64,000 bases of DNA from Centroberyx gerrardi (lineage: Eukaryota; Chordata; Actinopteri; Beryciformes; Berycidae): NCBI RefSeq assembly GCF_048128805.1, contig NC_136003.1:27744885-27808884 (forward strand), in the 5' to 3' direction. Position 1 is the stretch's first letter. Each line of letters begins with the position of its first letter. The position numbers and the translations under genes were made by a program. The notes under the pieces were generated by a model. The model saw only the letters and a list, made by a program, of their open reading frames with translations. It had not been told where the DNA came from and searched no databases. This document shows positions 46,621 through 59,280 of this stretch, in pieces.

Positions 46621-49600
46621 GTAATCTGTGGCTGTGTGTAGGATGTGAGGTGTGGAAAAGCCAAGAGCTTTGGCTCCGATGCTGCATTCAGGTCACATGG
46701 GAAATACAGAAGACACAATCTTCCTGCTTGAAAACACCGTTCACCTCAGCTGTCAGGTGGTAAATACTACTTGGGAACTTGGGAAATAGCAGCAGTCAAA
46801 TAAAACGCGAACAATCTTAAATCTCACAGCTCATAAAATGCCACGGCGAGATTTTCAGTACCTCGATTTTTCATTTGTGGCTGACATGGCAATGTTTGGT
46901 TTGCTGCAAAACCTGAACTCAAATGTGTCATCACTAGGTGGATGTGTGTTAAGTGTAAAAAAGCTGATTATGAGCAATTAAAGTCTACAGAAAACTTCAA
47001 ACGAGTTTGAATGTATGAACGCAGCCCTTGCCTTTAACCATGAAATCATTCTAATGGTTATTCCCATACATCTGGGAGAAAAGTAGGAGTGCAGCAAAAG
47101 GCAGCAGTGTCCAGTTTCCCCTCTGAAATGAGAACCACAGGCCAAATCCCAACAGGAATGCCTGTTAGGAGCAGACCGATGGTCCCCTGAGGGAAACAGA
47201 CATCTATTTCATAACATTCAACTGCCCAATACCCAGGATCTCGTGTCTTCTTGGCCCATTCACAAATATTCAATCACGCACAGGAACACACTGGCATCTC
47301 CGTAACATCAGGTGGGCATTCAGGTGCAGCGAGCGCCTGAAGGCTCAGCTTGTAGGTCTGGAATCCAAAAAAACACCAATAACTCAAATGTAAAGTCCTG
47401 CAGGTGCAAGATGGAGCAAAAGTGAACAAAAACATACGTATTTTTGGACTTTGGTTAGATGGAAACTGGTGATGGAGGCTTCATTTCCCGTGCCAAAATT
47501 GTTACCTATCAGTGCTCATCAATGGAAACTTCCCCATCAAAGTTCTTGTCTGTTGGCCTGTGTCTGAACATTTTGTGCATTTTTCATCATCTCCAGCCTC
47601 GTTCTTTTTTCAATTCAATATTATGTGACCACATTCAAGCAGGAGGGTTGGGAGAATTGACCTGAACAAAACGGTATTTGCTGATTACTTCAAATGTCTG
47701 TTTTTATGATCTTGCTCAAAGCAACGCGCTAGTCAAAATTAAAAAAATGCACCAATTTGCACCAGAATCAGACTCATTATCCCATCAAGGTGACTGAAAA
47801 AAACACTTTGGGGCATGTGGCTCCTTCTCTTCCCACCCTCACTGTCAAAACACATCAGGAAAGGCCTCATTCCAGCAATATACAGTTTGAGTACCATCAT
47901 TCGGTTAATGCGGTGGACTTAATGAAAAATGTTGCACTGCTATGAATTAAGATGTTGAACGTTTATCCACAGAAAATCGAGTAAATACGATTAGTAAAAT
48001 TTCGATTTGATACGCTCTTGAATAAAGTGCAGCCAAACGCTTTCATAATTTATGTTTCCCATGCCTTTCCCTTCTTGCTTTTTAATTACATTCTTCACTG
48101 AGGTGATTGAAAAGGCTCTTGAAGGTAATTTGCCCAGGCCATCTAAGAAGCACGGCGCCGCCGGCCCTCTCGCCTGTTAATTGGTCAGTGTCATTCTCCC
48201 CCAGCACTCAGCTCCTGACAAGGCTTAGAGATGGAAAGCCTCCCCTCAGTTCCCAAGGAAACAAAAAGGCCTATTTCACACTGCGGCAGCTTTTCTGAGC
48301 TAATGCCAGCGTAGGATTCGTGGGCTTCCATATCTTGCAGCACAGACACAGACACACAGACAAAGCACACAAACACACTCTGTTTTAGTCAGTGTTTCTT
48401 TGAGTAATTAATTCGTTTGCTAAATTGAATTCATGCCGGCCTGACGCAGGACATTATGCTGCTGTCCCAATAAGGAGGACTTCCTGTTTGTGCGAACATC
48501 ACATCTCGCTCCTCGCTCCCATTCTGTAATGGTAACCTTACATCATAACATAATGGCTTAGTTGTACTTTGCTGCATCTTATCTCCAGGACTACCCAGTC
48601 TCTCTGCAGCACAGCCGTTCATAGCAAATGCAGTTGGCCGTATTCCTGAGAGAAAAACACACCTGTGCACCCACCTGCCTGCCTGCCTGCATACAGCTGC
48701 TGTCATTTCAGTTGCTTCATGTGTTCTGCGGTCTGATGCATCACTCAGCTTGCCTCTAAAACACTATGGAGACCTGCAGAAGAGAGGATCGAGAGGGCTT
48801 CAGCTGGGCTTTGGTGTGTGACCACGTTCTTTTTAACTAGCCATGATATAAAGTAAACATTTCTATCTTGTCTATCCTTTTCTTTCTTCTTCTTTTTTTT
48901 TATAGATATGTTTATTGACCTTTCGCTTTACGCTTTACAAATCACACAAGTACATGTTACAGCAAAAATGTATATGTAAACATAAATAGGACAAAATAAA
49001 AATGAGAATGAAACAAAATTGAATGACATGAAAACCAAAACTCAACTCAGCACGTATTGATGATGATATCACTTTGTTGCAGGTACAGTTAGCATATGGA
49101 GTCGCATATGGAAAATTACTAGGCGTACAACATCAATTAAGGTTGCATCTTATCAACTTATCCTCTATACAAATGCTCTGGTCAATATTGCAGAAATGTT
49201 TACATTCTGCAATATTCCAGGTTTATTACAGGTTTCCATCCTGTCCTGTTTAACCACCAATCCAACTGATGCTCTTTGCCAGAATCTATATTATTGTGCT
49301 GTGCATTGTGACTATAAATGAGCAGTAATAGCCTCTTTGGTCCAGCCTTTGTCTGTCAAAACATACAGTATTAATACAAAACTGCTACTTCTCCATTAAA
49401 AAAAGCAACAAATCTCATTATGTGCGGTGAAAACACTGGGCATCATGAGGAGAAGCTCTCAGGAAGCTTGAATATGGATGCAGGAGAAAGCGAAGTGAGG
49501 CCAAAGGTGACTTACAAAACCCCCGTCGGGCCACACGTGACATTGTGTAAGAATCGATGCGGTTGCGTGTCACCAGGGACGCGAAGCCACAGCACTGTGC

Positions 49601-50256
49601 ACCGCGGCCATCGGTAATGACAAGTGGACTCCTCAGAGCCGCTTCGGCCAACACACTTCAGTCTCTGGAATAATTACCAGCGCAGAGCAAGACCTGAGAA
49701 CCAAGCCCCACCTTTGGTTTGGCGTCCGCACAAAGCCGTATTGTCACAGTCTGATCCAGACAGCTCAGTTATTCCAGCATAATTGGATTTTTTTTGCTAA
49801 TTTCCTGCATTCCCTTACAGTTTTATATCACCGTAGATCGGTTTCTAGTGCATTTATGTTAGGAGATTTGTGCTATTTTTCCATTATTTTCAGTTGTTTT
49901 TAATATTTTGAACCACTGTCTAAACAAGTTACTCCCAGTAAAGAAGCAGGCAGCAAATTAAAGGTGTAATTATGTAAAATGTAGCTTTAATTTCCTTATA
50001 GCCTTATAGACTATAGCCGGCGGAAGTGTCTTGCAACATTGGCTTGACTCAGTTGTGATTGACAGAAGGCGGGTCCTTATGTTACTGAGAACATCAGCTA
50101 TTGGTTGAAAGACTTATTTTGTAGAGGAAAAAGCAGAAATCGGACACGTAGTGACTGAAACTTCGGATGTTTTTTTCTTGTTTACCACGATAAAGCAGAA
50201 GTAAGACGCCCCCTCCTGTCTCATGTCAGGTCTCGCAGTGTTCCCGAATGCGCGCA
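46621..50256. other. Intergenic, no gene seen
   Basis: No coding exon was recognised. A T-run with GATATGTTTATTGACC and following A-rich DNA at 48890-49050 may be an antisense LINE tail. The segment 48070-48330 is repeat-free with TTTTTAATTACATT and CTGTTAATTGGTCA words and may be regulatory. Confidence 0.4.
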
Positions 50257-51343
50257 TTAAAGTCGAGATGAAACGGCATTTCGAGAGTATTGTTAGGAAT
50301 GGTTTGTCTTCTTGGACCCAAATGCAGACACGGACAAGGTGTAAAAGGTAAAGGGGTTTATTGAAGGTAGGATTTAGAGGTGAAGAGATGAAGGCAGGCA
50401 GCCGGAGTTGGGAAGATGATCGGGGCTGGGCTGGCCGGCGAGCTGACGAGCTGGCGGGTTAGCCGGCGAGCGAAACGGCTGGCTGGAGCTCGGGTTGGTA
50501 TATAGCGAGCTGGCAGACAGGCAGGAAAGCTGGGTGGCTGGCAGATGTGGCGCGGGCAGGTGGAGAGACTCATGGAGGAAATCCTGGGCACAGGAGAGAC
50601 ACGATCAACATGAGCAGAACTAGGTACACAAGGTTAGTCCAAACATGAAAGTGTAGAGCGACCGAGAGTGTGTCTACCACGGAGTTGGTGGAACAATCTG
50701 GCGACCACTGGTAGGAACGCCGGGGTTGATATACAGGAGGTGATGAGTGATGAGGTTCAGGTGTGTCGGCAACTCAGGAACCCAGAAGCTGGGAAGGAGA
50801 GGGAGCCACGCCCACGCCACACACGACATGCACAGACAACACAGAAAGACAGACCAGGGAGGCGGAGACACACAGGGGGCAGGGAACAACGAGAAACACA
50901 AGGAAAACTAGAGTCACGGCAAGAGCCGTGACAAGTATCTAACTTCCGTATCGTGACGTATTTCCGAGTGAAACAGGAAAGACAGGCGGGACATAACGTT
51001 GGGAGGAATTTGATTTGAACGTTGAAAAGTGGGCGGGTCATAACACCCGAAGACACACCGAAGTACCATGCTGTTGCTAGCTAGCTAACTAATGAATCTT
51101 AGCTCTGTGCGCTAAAAGTTGAAGATTGATTGATGGGTGGATGTCATGATATTATTGGTTGAAATTGGTTATGGGCATGCTTACGTAAGCACACGGCATA
51201 TTTTGTTTTACAGGAAGAAAACATGATTGAATTTAGATTTTTTGATTTTTTTTTGGCATATATTGTTAAATAGGTGCACAATATGACCGAGGATGTGATC
51301 TAAAAGGGTTAAAAAGGCATTTTTCATTTCATCTCGACTTTAA
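50257..51343. mobile_element. TTAA-type element family F4, interrupted by a solo LTR
   Basis: The ends TTAAAGTCGAGATGAAA (50257 onward) and TTTCATCTCGACTTTAA (ending 51343) are a perfect inverted repeat within TTAA sites. Removing the LTR and one copy of its target duplication leaves about 439 bp with no coding capacity. Confidence 0.75.
50291..50933 (-). mobile_element. Solo LTR, probably Ty3/gypsy type, minus orientation
   Basis: The 643-bp unit begins TG and ends CA and is flanked by a perfect 5-bp target duplication, AGTAT at 50286-50290 and 50934-50938. On the minus strand it opens with a palindrome (TGTCACGGCTCTTGCCGTGA). Near the other end it has an AATAAACC polyadenylation signal followed by a GTCTGCATTTGGGTCC block, which I associate with fish gypsy LTRs. 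No internal coding region, primer-binding site or second LTR is present, so recombination between LTRs has probably deleted the provirus body. Confidence 0.88.
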
Positions 51344-52064
51344 TATGAATATTACAGTGAACGGAACTTCTTTCAAAATGTGACGTTAGCGTGATATTAG
51401 CGTTCTGATGCGACTTTGCAAAATGGGATTGTTGGCTTCTCATTCACAGTGACGGATTACCTTTATCGACCAAATTAAACGTCTAATCTGATCATGCTGG
51501 AATGGTCCTTTAAAGGGAAAATCCACCTAAAAATCAATTGTTTTCTGAGTCAGAGAGTATCGCTTCAGCAAAATTTGGATGCCTTCACATAATTTTTTTA
51601 GACAGTATTTTGACAGAGTGCAAAAAAAAATCTTTCAAATATTTTCATTTTTTCATTATTTTTCTCTGCAAAAATGGAAGGTGCATAAATTCATTTGGTG
51701 TAGAAACTTTTGCACCTGGCTGTGCTTATCCATTGATTTATTTCTAAGTGCCCAATCCTTTTTGCATGATGGGTTTCTCAGTGGCTGCGGACAGCTGCAG
51801 GAGGTTAACCCAGCAGTCGGCCCCTTCACCCTCGGCTGAGCGAGGTCAGAGGTCAAACTGCCGCAATAATCCTTCATTTGGCCCAAGGTAGAGAGAGTAG
51901 TATTTCAGGTGAATCCGTGAATGGAGAAGGCGGCTCACTTCATCATTTTGGTGTGATTTATTAGGGTTCAAATGATATGGGCTTTAGACCCTTAATAGGA
52001 ATAAGTGGGTATAGAAAATGGGTGGATGGATGGATGGATGGATAGCAATAATAATATTTTTTTA
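51344..52064. other. Intergenic; possible F5-like left end
   Basis: A block at 51510 (TTAAAGGGAAAATCCACC) resembles the F5 terminus, but no partner end was found. A (GGAT)n run lies at 52023-52044. No gene was seen. Confidence 0.4.
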
Positions 52065-52620
52065 GATTGAAGCTGAACCTGTTAGCTAATATTCCATATA
52101 GTTGACCATTTTCATGCCAAGTGTTCAGTGTTTTCCCCCATAATTTTATTCTTGTCAGCATTTACACCACGGGAGAGTCTCTATGGAAACCCAGGATAAT
52201 ATGATGCTGCTACTGCTGCTACTACTAATCATTATCATAATCATATTCATGCATTCTATGAGTTGATAATGTCATTTTACTTGACAAATTATGTATTTTT
52301 TGTGTTTTATGTGAGGCACATTGAATTTGCCTCGTGTATGAAATGTGCCTTGCCTTGCCTCATACATACTTGTGTGGAATCTGATCAAAATGTCCCATTA
52401 GAACAATTCAGGTTAAGGGCTTCCCATAGACAACCAGTGTAGTATTGATCAATTCTACAGTACTTGTAGAATGTAATCTGTCTCACCACAAAATAATCTA
52501 TGCTTGGCAATGTAAACTGTATCATATAGGATCATAATGGAAGTGGATGACACAGACTGGCTGGCTGATTTTTAATAAAAGACCAGTCCCAAACCCATAT
52601 CAGCCCAAATCTAATATTAA
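52065..52620 (-). mobile_element. MITE family G, antisense copy
   Basis: Carries TTGACCATTTTCATGCCAAG, CAGTGTTTTCCCCCATAA, TATTCTTGTCAGC and AACCCAGGATAATA, complements of family G blocks. It also shares the TTCAGGTTAAGGGCTTCCCA block with 45925-46620. Confidence 0.55.
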
Positions 52621-53259
52621 TTCCATAGCAGGCCATTCTATAGGAGGCTAGTCTAGACTCTATTCACCCTCTCTCTGTCCTACATAATAAGATGTCTTAT
52701 CCATTTCTTCTCACTATGACTACTATCTTATTTTCAGTAGGAAAGAACAAGCTGAAGGTGTTACTATTCCAGTACAGCACGGTGCCGCCCGGTGAGGCGT
52801 GGTGTTGACAGTCGACAGTGACACGCCGGTGACACTGGGATCCCCCTCATCAGCGCAACACCGTGAACTTCAGCCCAGTGTGCATCCCCCCCCCCCCCCC
52901 CCCGCCCCCCCAGCCATCTAATTTTACCAGCGAGACCACACAACTGCTGCTGGACGCCGACCGCAGAAGACGTGGTCTACATTTCATTTTTCATATGGAT
53001 ATGCATACTCACCCCTTCCTCAGAATGGCTTTCTTTGAGCCGTGCTGCATGACCGCCTGACCCTGTGGTGCTATCAGAGAGGCGGCCCTCTGATCAAGAA
53101 GAAGGATGAGGTGAGGGGGAACGCCCACTGCGCGGCTCTCAGGGATGAATGAGGCTTTATATCTTAGAGCTTTGTGCGAAACATTCCACACTTGTAGTTC
53201 AGCTTGTTGGACTGTTGAACGGTTTTACGATCTGTGCCTCTCCTTGTACTTCAATACCC
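52621..53259. other. Intergenic, no gene seen
   Basis: A long C run interrupted by one G is at 52886-52912. No exon was recognised. Confidence 0.4.
52886..52912. repeat. Poly-C tract
   Basis: Twenty-six C and one G. Length may be affected by sequencing or assembly. Confidence 0.85.
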
Positions 53260-53518
53260 AGAAATCCTGCAATGTTTAGTCAGTAAACCGCACACAGCAC
53301 GCTCACTGCTGTTTAGGAGACAGTTTGTATTTCGCTCTTTTTGTCACGTCCTCTGAGTGGAGGAGATTTCCCGACAGTGACACACACACGACACCAGAAT
53401 TTCATTTGGGCAAATCGGGCAAATCTACAGTTTTTCAATCAGGGGTGATGGGACACTCCGTTTTGTGATTTCGACAGGTGTAGTTTTACATTAAAAATCC
53501 CGTCTAGTGCAGCTTTAA
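53260..53518 (+). mobile_element. TTAA-type MITE family F2, copy 3 (left end lost)
   Basis: Shares CCCAGAAATCCTGCAATG, GACACCAGAATTTCATTTGG, GGGCAAAT and the terminus GTCTAGTGCAGCTTTAA (TTAA 53515-53518) with 8577-8962 and 32120-32466. The left boundary is approximate. Confidence 0.72.
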
Positions 53519-54298
53519 ACTGGCTGTCCAACTCCTACTAGAGACCAGAGGCACGAAAACGATCGAATCCCATCCATTCAAGTTACCCAGTGAATAATTG
53601 TCACCTGCTTGAAGGCAAAATCATTAGCTGCTATTGTTTCAGCTCTAAGACGGAGTCACGGATCATTAAAACTTATGAGATGTAGTAGTACTCATTAATT
53701 ATGCTCATTAAGAAACGTAACCAGCCCCTATCAACCTCTAATCAACCCCGAAATGATTATGTGACAGGCATGTTAATGGCACTTTAGCAATAAATCAAGT
53801 GATTACAAAGACTGAAAGTGTTTTAGATGGTAGGGGGGAGAAAAAAAATCTCTCTGTACTTCTCTGTTAATTAAAAAATGGCTTTGTGATTTATGCGTGC
53901 TATGTTTTCGATTTTCCGTCCACACATGCCGTCACAGCGGAGCACGCTCGAGCAACAAGTGCAAAAGTCCACATCCTATACCTGGAGCCCCTGAATGAGG
54001 CTAAACGCAGTGGAAACAAAAGGTGTACAAACAGAAAGAATGCAGAAGGGGCAGAAAGCGCACAGGGTCAGAAAGTGTACATTGCCCAGATTGATGGTGT
54101 GACACATGTGTGAGGCCCTGTGTCTGTGAACTGCATTCCTTGTGCAGGGAGGCCTCCAGGATAGGGGCTTGCTGCAGTATTCTTGTGCCTGCGTGTTTAA
54201 TCACATTTGCAGGAGGCCAGAAGCCGCGGCTGGGGACGCCGAGGCCCTCTGGACCGGAGTCCCGGCGCTCAGTCGAACCTGCCGGCCGCCTGCGTCTC

Positions 54299-54319
54299 AA
54301 CACACACACACACACACAC
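54299..54319. repeat. (AC)n microsatellite
   Basis: About 10 AC units. Confidence 0.93.
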
Positions 54320-54807
54320 CCTCTCTCCTCCCAGCTCACACCGCCGGTGCTCGTCCGCCCCCCTCATTTGCGTCCGCTCCTCCCTCCGCTGGCTTCCTCG
54401 GTCCTCCTCCACGGTGGATTCCGCTCCGGGTCTTCTCTCTCGCATGTTCCCTGCTTCGAAAAGTAGGTCACTGTTTGCTTTGTATTATTCAGCAACTGGA
54501 ATGATTGTGCGGTGAGGGTTCTTGACTGTGATCTGGGTGACATGCAGCCAGGCAGTGGTGTGCAGAGCAAGAGAAGGACTGCCAGACGACAACACACCCC
54601 ACCGGTTGATTAAGATCCCTAATAACCCCGGCCCTGTGGCCCGCCGTGGGCACGACACACCGAGCGGGACTTCACATCGTCTCCGTGCTCTCTCTCCATC
54701 CGAACGGCAGCTTTAAATGCCCCCTCCTGCCCACGTCGTCCCACGAGAATTAGGGCGCTAAATACCGAGTTCTGTTGCCGTGAGAGTAGGACTTGAGCAC
54801 GAAAACA

Positions 54808-54830
54808 TCTTCTTCTTCTTCTTCTTCTTT
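54808..54830. repeat. (TTC)n microsatellite
   Basis: Seven or more TTC units. Confidence 0.92.
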
Positions 54831-56920
54831 TTCTGCTGCACACACAGAAGAAAACACATGCATCCGTAACGAGCAGGCATGAGGAGGCCAATAAATAAAC
54901 AGGGGCAATGTTCTGAGCCGAAAGCGCGGGGAGGTCACAGCGACACGGGGTCATGAAATGTTTTAACAGGGAAGAGGATATGAAATGGGTTTTTTTTTTG
55001 CAGACACACATATGGGCACAAACACAAACACACACTCATCTAATCGAGATTAGCTCGCTGTCCTTAGGCAACAGTACATGGGGTCTAAATCGGGAAGGTC
55101 AGGCCCTGTGCCGTGTGTGTGCGCATGCATGTGTATACAGTTTGCATGCGCGCGTGTGTTTAATGTATGTGTCCATTTGGCGTGCACATGTGCATTTTTC
55201 GTCTCACAAATGAATCAGTATTCAGTCCGCAGGGGCTTTATCCCAGGCTGTGATCCTACCTGGAATGCAGCGGTATTATGTAACACAGAGGACCTTGGAT
55301 GATCTCTGGATTGATGCACTTTGTGGCATGTTCTCTGGACTGGCTCCACCAGAAAATACACCAGGAACAAAAACACACACACACACACATGAATACACAC
55401 ACGCAGATGGGACAGTTATTGCTATAGCGGTGGGCATGGGCATTGTGCAACTCTGATCCTGAGCGCTCCGAATCCCCCCCCGTCTGTTGAGTCCTGAAGT
55501 CTGGCTGTGAGACTTTGTTCACACATCTGGAGGCCTTTTACTCTTGTCCGCAATTTATCTTTCTTTCTTTCTTTCTCTCTCTCTCTCTTTCTGTCTTTCC
55601 CTCCTAACAGATATTATTCTCGTTTCCCATGGCTGAATAAATAACAGACTGACAGAAGACGATGTTGTCACTGCATTAATGCCAAAGATGATAACGCTGA
55701 ATGTCTCAGAACATTAAAAAAAAAAAAAAAATGCAGGTTTCAAATTGAGATGCTGCCCAGAATAGAGACAGCATATGAGCAGGGAACAAATCATCTCCTT
55801 GTTCCTGCCGGGTTTCTGATAACCTTTTCCTTTCCTCATTAACAGACAGAGATTACGTTCCCTTGTCTTGAAATCTGTCATGTTCCCATCTCAGCGCTGA
55901 TAAAAACCCATCAATCAGCTGTCTGATGGAGCCGCCGCCTTGCTGATTGTAAGTTTCCTATCTACCTAATCTTGAATCATCAAATTTGGCTAAATATAAA
56001 AATGGAGTATTCTCAGGTTCATGTTTTTCCTGGCAAAGACGGGGCAACAGCAAACATTTTATCCTGTATTCCAGCACCAGACAGAGCGGTGGCCAAAAAA
56101 GACAGTGTTCAGTCGGACTCCCAAACAGCAAAGTGCTGCCTCCGAAAAAAGTTCCATGATGTGTTGGGGAAGATTAGGTGAATTAGTCCGTCATTAATGC
56201 ATCTCTATTATTTATTTTCACCACCGGTTATTTTCGTCTCCGGAAATTTCGTTTTCATAAAATGTGAATACGTGTTCTGTGCACGAAAAGTGAGAGAAAT
56301 ACGTTTTCCCACCGAAAAAAAACATCCCTAACCCACCTGGGATCAATTCCCAATAAATTTTGGGGGGGTCTTTTTTTGGCTAAAGTTTTTCTTATTTTAA
56401 CCTGACCCTAACCTTCACCCAAATTTTTGTTGCTTAACCCTAACTTTAACCGAAGTTGTTTTACTTACCTAAACTTAACTAATAGCTAACCTTTTCACAT
56501 GCCAAACAGGTGATAAAGGTGTGTCCAATTCATGCTATAGTCACATTATCCAATTCGTAGTGGATAAATGTAATCTTCACATCATTTTCAGAGTTTCAGA
56601 GTTTGTGCTCAATTCACAAAATGTCATGAAGACTGTGTTGCATTGAAACAACGTTGCAGATTCTATCCTTTCTCGTCTTCTCATCAACAGGGAAAAGAAT
56701 AGTGCATTCTAACTTGAAAGTTTCTATCAAAAAGGATAACTGGCATTGTTTCAGGAGGAACATGCAGCCCACACAGCTGCCTGTCTCTCTTGATGTTCGG
56801 TTATCCTCTGCTCGGCGGTGGGTTTATCTATTGGTACTGTAGTCAGCCTCTTTCTCCACAGGGAACAATAGAAAATCAACCAATGTATCCTGCAGAGCCA
56901 GAGACTGAGGATATTGTTGG

Positions 56921-56921
<1 letters not shown>

Positions 56922-56959
<38 letters not shown>
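56922..56959. repeat. (AC)n microsatellite
   Basis: About 19 AC units. Confidence 0.95.
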
Positions 56960-56960
<1 letters not shown>

Positions 56961-56970
56961 CAGCTGTGTA

Positions 56971-57696
56971 CAGGGGTGGAGAGAGCACTAAAATATCCTG
57001 CTGAAGCAGAGGTACTGCTACATTCGTTGTCGAAATATATCAAGTACAAGTGGAAAAGCAGCTCATGAAATGCATACAGAGTAAATGATATAAAAAAAGA
57101 AAACCTTGATGTTTCTTGTGCTACCCATCAAACTAGCTAACGTTAGCTGACGTATTTCGACAACAATTAGGCAGACACAAACCAACAGTAGCTGGTTGGA
57201 TGGCTTTTTGGCTAATGTTGCTACTATCCGAATATAAGGTTGTGAAATTCATGTTAGTCAGATTGTGAAAATGCCCAGTCCCATTTTCAATAATGTTTCC
57301 TTGACGTTTCTATTGCTACTAGCTATCGAACTAGTTAGCAAGGTTAGCGAAGTAGCTAGACAACAACCAGGCTAACACAAACACTGTATGGATGGATGGC
57401 TTTTTGGCTAAATGTTAACTAAGCTAATATCATGGATAAAGTACAGCATTAAACGTTACAGTTAGTTAACGTTACCCTTGCTTGAGCAGGTTTGATGCAG
57501 ATAAACTTATGACTGGCCAGTTTCTGTTTCAGTGCTTGGGGGGACAAAGTTTGTGGGCTACTGTGTAATGGATGCGATTTAAAATGTGATGCAGTACATC
57601 AGTAAAAACATTATATAGAAGTAAAATGACTTCAAAAAAAGCTACTCAATTGCATTAACAACAGTAATTGTAATCCGTTAATTCTCTTACTTTTCT
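56971..57696 (+). mobile_element. hAT-type element remnant with internal direct repeat
   Basis: The left end CAGGGGTGGAGAGAGCACTA and the right-side segment CTACTCAATTGCATTAAC then AGTAATTGTAATCCGTTA resemble ends of a common fish hAT family. The terminal CACCCCTG on the right has been lost. Two related units lie inside, at about 57133-57226 and 57320-57413. Both contain GGATGGCTTTTTGGCTAA. Confidence 0.55.
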
Positions 57697-58314
57697 ATGT
57701 AAGGAATCATTGTCCCCTTTTTTGATCATGGACAAATTGTATTTTGCAGAGAATGACGCATTCTTTTTGGGGAAATTTGCAGAATATGCTTTGGAAGAGT
57801 AATTACCAGTATGCTTTATCATAAATATGGCATGGATAATGCTGATTAGGCATAGGGATAACGTGATCAATAATGGACGGGGTCATACCCCCCCCCCCCC
57901 TTAGTGTGTCTTTGTGTCTTACTGCAGTGTCCCCTCCAGACAGCGCTGATACAGACGTGTCATCAGGTCAGACCGTGGCTGTCCTGAACCTGCAGCCGCC
58001 ATCTGCTGTGCACCGTCCTTAAAGAGACACGACCAGGACAGAGTCTTACCCTACATGCCCCCATGAGCGCCTGTTTCACGCATCCATACCTCTCCACCCC
58101 CTGCCTCAAGCCGAAGAGGAGAGATGAATTAGCACCTGTTGCGCTGCAGCGTCACAAATTCATTGCATTGCACCCAATTGCCCATTTATCATTTTCTCTA
58201 TTGTTCAGAGAGAAAAGGAATTGGCTAATATGGGTTTTTTGAAGGTCAGCACTGCTATTTTTGGACTGAAGCAGCAGATAGACAATATTTTTAATTATTC
58301 TGTGAGGCTCTCAT
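57697..58314. other. Intergenic, no gene seen
   Basis: A 13-C run is at 57888-57900. No exon or repeat was otherwise recognised. Confidence 0.4.
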
Positions 58315-58700
58315 TTTTTATTTTGTCTCCATCTTTGGTGCGAAGCGACCATTGCTGTGGTGTTTCTGCACTGCACTTCTCATAGATCACCTGTCAATCA
58401 AACAGTGTGGCCAGTACTGCGACGTCTTTTTCCTTTTTCCTTTCCCTCCTTTGTCTGTTCAGCCATGGTGGCTACCGCTGCTCATGCTAACTACCCAGTT
58501 CTTCTTCTGTTTATTCCAAACAAACCGGAAATGTAAAACGCATCACTACCTGTGTGCCAGAGGATTGTAAATGTAAAAGCTTGGGATGTAAAAGGATGTT
58601 AAAATCTTTCATGAACTGGGTATAGGTTGAATCACTATTGCGTTATATCATTATGGAGTAGCAAGATGGACATTTATTTATATACAGATTATTACTTTAA
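58315..58700 (+). mobile_element. TTAA-type MITE family F3, copy 3
   Basis: Shares GTCTCCATCTTTGGTGCGAA, TGTCAATCAAACAGTGTGG, CTAACTACCCAGTTCTTCTT and the terminus AGATTATTACTTTAA (TTAA 58697-58700) with 5307-5687. The left end is decayed and approximate. Confidence 0.72.
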
Positions 58701-59280
58701 ATTCATGTTAAAAAAAATAGCAATGATTTATTTTTTCTCCCAAAACCCTCTGAAACAGCAACTAAAACTCTCCATTAAAACCCAAACAAACATTCTTTTA
58801 TGTGGGTTCATTTTAGGTTTTACAGACTGAAACCCCTGATGGTTGAGTAAAATCCACACTAGAATGATTTCTCAGTTCAGACATCGAAAATATAAATAAT
58901 AACAACAACAAAACCACATTCACTAGCTGTGGTCAGGGAGGAGTCTCCATCCTATCAGAGGGGAACTATTTTTTTCCCCAGCCAGAGATGCGAGTAAGGT
59001 CACAGCAACTTAAGGTAAGCGAGTAAGCCAGTGGAAGAGCATCGCCTAATTAAGAGGCGATCGGCTCGGAGGAGGCGGCCGGTGTGTGAGTGAAACTAGG
59101 TCGTGTCGGTTAAAACCCAGAATACATAAGACGGCGTGAACTCTCCTTTGAACTCGCCACGATCGGGCGGTGAGGATGTTGCCTAGAAACAGAGAAATAT
59201 TCCTCATTTCTCCAAGGTTGCACATTGCAACACACACATCACGACTCTTTTGTGTCACACACTTTGGAAGCTGTTTTGTA

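Larger units (their letters stand above)
53519..56970. other. Intergenic, no gene seen
   Basis: The segment 53560-53800 is repeat-free and dense in homeobox cores (CATTAATTATGC, TGATTACAAAG). Microsatellites occur at 54299-54319 (AC), 54808-54830 (TTC), 55371-55390 (AC), 55558-55592 (CT-rich) and 56922-56959 (AC). The stretch 56395-56500 has scattered CCTAAC words. GC-rich open frames around 54140-54510 lack family similarity. Confidence 0.45.

Noticed and set aside
54110-54515. Three overlapping plus-strand frames of 102-120 codons
   Set aside because: All three frames being open reflects GC-rich composition plus an (AC)n run; none resembles a protein family.
56395-56500. Interstitial telomeric repeat
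   Set aside because: CCTAAC-like words are scattered and irregular with no run of tandem TTAGGG units.
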